DNA from: Ophioderma brevispina
Lineage: Eukaryota > Echinodermata > Ophiuroidea > Amphilepidida > Ophiodermatidae
Assembly (NCBI GenBank): GCA_023653785.1
Contig: JAMKCH010022475.1
Coordinates: forward strand, 1-64,000
DNA length: 64,000 nt
Direction: 5' to 3'
The notes under the pieces were generated by a model. The model saw nothing but the letters and a program-made list of their open reading frames with translations. It made no database searches and was not told where the DNA came from. Positions within the stretch are counted from its first letter, which is position 1. Each line of letters begins with the position of its first letter. This document shows positions 61,757 through 64,000 of the stretch, one piece after another. The position numbers were made by a program, and so were the translations under genes.

Positions 61757-63589
61757 GTTAAACCAATGGCGAGTCTGAAATTGGGATTTCTTGGCGGCCC
61801 TCCCCTGGGGGGTACAGGGGGAAGGTCCGATTTATTTGGCAATCCCGGTGTTCGGCAATACTGAAAATTGCGATCTTTATAAATACCCAGTAACAAGTAC
61901 ATTGGATTCTATGGTGTTAAAGACTCGCAATAATATACTGTCATTTTTCTGCAATAACTGTGCGATAAAACGTGTCTGCAAAAAGTCACACCCATAAAAC
62001 GAATCCTACCTACCTACTTCACGAAAACATCCGCCCCATAACCATGCCAAATCAGGTCTTGGAAAGGAAATTGATCAAAATGTGGTTCCATATGAGCCAG
62101 GTCCTGTAAATACGGTCGGTGGAAACGTTGTGTGATGAGCGCGGGATCTCGCGTGCGTTTGTATACGTTTTCGTGTCGGACCTCGTGGAGTCAATATGCA
62201 TGGTAGGACCCCAATACATGAGAATGAGACTAATTTTGAATAATAACGTTCTGGCAGTCTAGGGTTTTTGGAAATGGCGCGAAAATGAATTTTCAAATGA
62301 TTTTATCCAAAATTTCGTCTACGAACTAAAAATTCGCAGAACAAATTGATTAAAATGAGGTCTTCCTTGCCGTGTGGTAAAATTGAATGAATTCAGTCAA
62401 GCAGTATTGAAGAAATCAATCGGGCATATTATTAAGAAATAAAAGGGTAAGATGTCAGTTTATTGGAGAATAATGTGTCGGGCAAGTAAAAACATGAAGA
62501 ATGGGGCGAGGCGAAGCCGAGACCCATTATTCAAATGTTTTACTGCGAGGACACATTATTCGACATAAACATGAACAGCGCACCCTTTATTTTCTTCGAT
62601 TACCGTAACGGAAAGTTAAAACAATCCAGAAAAACTGGACATTTCTTACTAAAACACGTAACAGTTGTTTACGTCTTTAGAGGCGTGTTTGTTCTTCTCC
62701 GCGAAAATGTTAGCGTGTGCGCTTATAGGGATGGTGCAGAATGTGCGCTTTGCATCCCGCATTAGAAGCGTAATTCGCGGCCCAGTATGGCAGAATAATG
62801 GGCAGTAAACAACCAATCAAAGGCGGCTTTTTGAATATGGGCAGTAGAGGTAAATGAATGAACATTTAGGGGTTTTTTCCATAGAGCTCCAAGGAGCTCT
62901 GCGGGAACCTCCCAATACAACTCTGTAATCGAAACCATAGGCGTCCTGCACCTGCATGACGGTTACAGACAACGATTCGAATGAAAGGGAGATTGGCACG
63001 AATGTTTAAATCAAAATGATCGTTATTTAAGAATTTCACTAACTCGGCCGATTTTGAAATTCATAGTTTATTCCAAACTATCATGCTATTACTAAGAGTA
63101 TTGAACGACGGTTAGAAGGATTTCGTAATGTCCTGGGACCGAGACTGTGTAGAAAATTGACCGTAAGAATTAAATTACCGTTTGGAAATCCCAAATACCC
63201 AAAATTGAGGAGGTTTTTTTAGTGTCGCATGCCCACCCACACCCTGCTTTATGGATCTGACACCCTCCCCCCGATTTTTAAATAATCAAGTATATTCTTA
63301 TTCCAAAACCAAGCTGAAAAATACACTTTACTTAAGGTCATTGGTTAATATTTATATATGAAAACGACGAGGGACGAGGTTCGTAAATGGGTCATGTAAC
63401 CACGCATGACCGGTTGTAAAGCAACATGGTCCCCTGGAAAGAGTGCCTAGCTACCATGAGAACATGTACGGATAAACCGTGACCTTGTAAACGGGGCTGA
63501 TAGGGTATTTACGATGCAATAAATGATACGAGCACAGGGGGCCGGCCAAGAAATCCCAATTTTACGAGGTCGCCATTGGTTTTTTTAAC
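61757..63589. mobile_element. About 1.8-kb inverted-repeat element, nonautonomous
   Basis: The left end (61757-61810: GTTAAACCAATGGCGAG, then AATTGGGATTTCTTGGCGGCC) is mirrored at 63541-63589 (GGCCGGCCAAGAAATCCCAA, then CGCCATTGG and TTAAC), giving terminal inverted repeats of about 45 bases. No recognisable transposase lies inside. Two separate opposite insertions of a shorter repeat are an alternative. Confidence 0.55.
62468..62562. repeat. Hairpin with GAATAATGTGTC arms
   Basis: GAATAATGTGTCGGGCAAGT pairs with a right arm that reads ATGTTTTACTGCGAGGACAC followed by ATTATTCGAC. The loop carries GGCGAGGCGAAGCCGAGAC. It lies within the larger inverted-repeat element. Confidence 0.7.
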
Positions 63590-64000
63590 AACGGAAAAGG
63601 CCAAAACCTAACAAACATGTTGCCAGGAATATTTTATTTTACCAAACCGTTAGAGCTGAAGAATCAACTCACATGTATTAAAACGGTTAGTTTGATTTTT
63701 TTGTAGAATAAAGACGATGATGAGGTGAATGGTATGGTAGCGGGTCTGGTTGCCGATGGACACATAAGGAAGTTGCTTTTTGCCCACAAAAGGACAAAAA
63801 GATGCGATGACGGCATCGTACGACTACAATATGGGCCGAAATCGCCTGGCCTGGCCAGCGAAACCCTCAGCTTGCATCCCTGGGACATGGGAAGAAGAGG
63901 ACTCTAGTTAAAATCCATGGGGCTTGCGTTAACAGACCTACAATTCGCAAAGACGTCCACAGACAAAACACGTGATGTAAGTTTTTCCCAAAAGGCTTTG
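63590..64000. other. Gene-free window end
   Basis: Two overlapping frames on opposite strands (63664-63888 and 63725-63907) have ordinary composition and no recognisable motif. I do not call either. Confidence 0.35.

Overview
This window is eukaryotic, from an AT-rich metazoan genome. It has long introns with GT/AG boundaries, signal-peptide genes, microsatellites, many foldback and short inverted-repeat elements, a Penelope-like retroelement remnant and a tRNA-like SINE head. The protein families, a cholinesterase-like esterase array and a P-loop sulfotransferase-like gene, fit a marine invertebrate, perhaps a deuterostome. Taxonomy is an inference and cannot be fixed from the sequence alone.

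The main content, about 3.5-47.6 kb and all on the + strand, is a type-B carboxylesterase/cholinesterase-like locus. It holds six esterase units. They are a decayed copy at 3.9-5.6 kb; a copy split by a 3.9-kb insertion (10.77-10.93 and 14.85-14.92 kb); a nearly complete catalytic exon at 16.7-18.2 kb; a 173-bp fragment at 21.2 kb; a catalytic exon with a broken 5' end at 25.4-26.8 kb; and a catalytic exon at 30.9-32.5 kb. The three large exons all end at the same place in the fold with the same phase-2 splice donor. None has a visible C-terminal exon of its own. The only matching acceptors are at 44.13 kb and 47.18 kb. The exon at 44.13-45.87 kb completes the first esterase domain, adds an acidic repeat linker and encodes a second esterase domain that has lost its whole catalytic triad. 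The exon at 47.18-47.59 kb completes the second domain and supplies a transmembrane helix and a short cytoplasmic tail. The simplest model is a type I membrane protein of about 1,245 residues, with an active outer esterase followed by a dead, adhesion-like esterase. A more interesting possibility is that several alternative catalytic first exons share these constant 3' exons.

The 11.6-kb intron between 32.5 and 44.1 kb is crowded with repeats: a 1.5-kb tandem duplication, a palindromic MITE with a visible empty site, several TTAA-flanked elements and a CpG-rich element built from a palindromic decamer. Weak coding-like minus-strand exons also occur (7.7, 28.1 and 43.5 kb), and I cannot identify them.

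From 47.6 to 64 kb the window is mostly repeats: a (TA)n tract, more TTAA-flanked elements, a 145-bp satellite-like array, LINE and Penelope remnants, a 79-bp minisatellite and a 1.8-kb inverted-repeat element. One convincing gene lies here, a P-loop sulfotransferase-like protein on the minus strand at 58.2-59.1 kb. Several otherwise good reading frames are interrupted by single-base indels, often in homopolymer runs. This suggests residual assembly error as well as true pseudogene decay.
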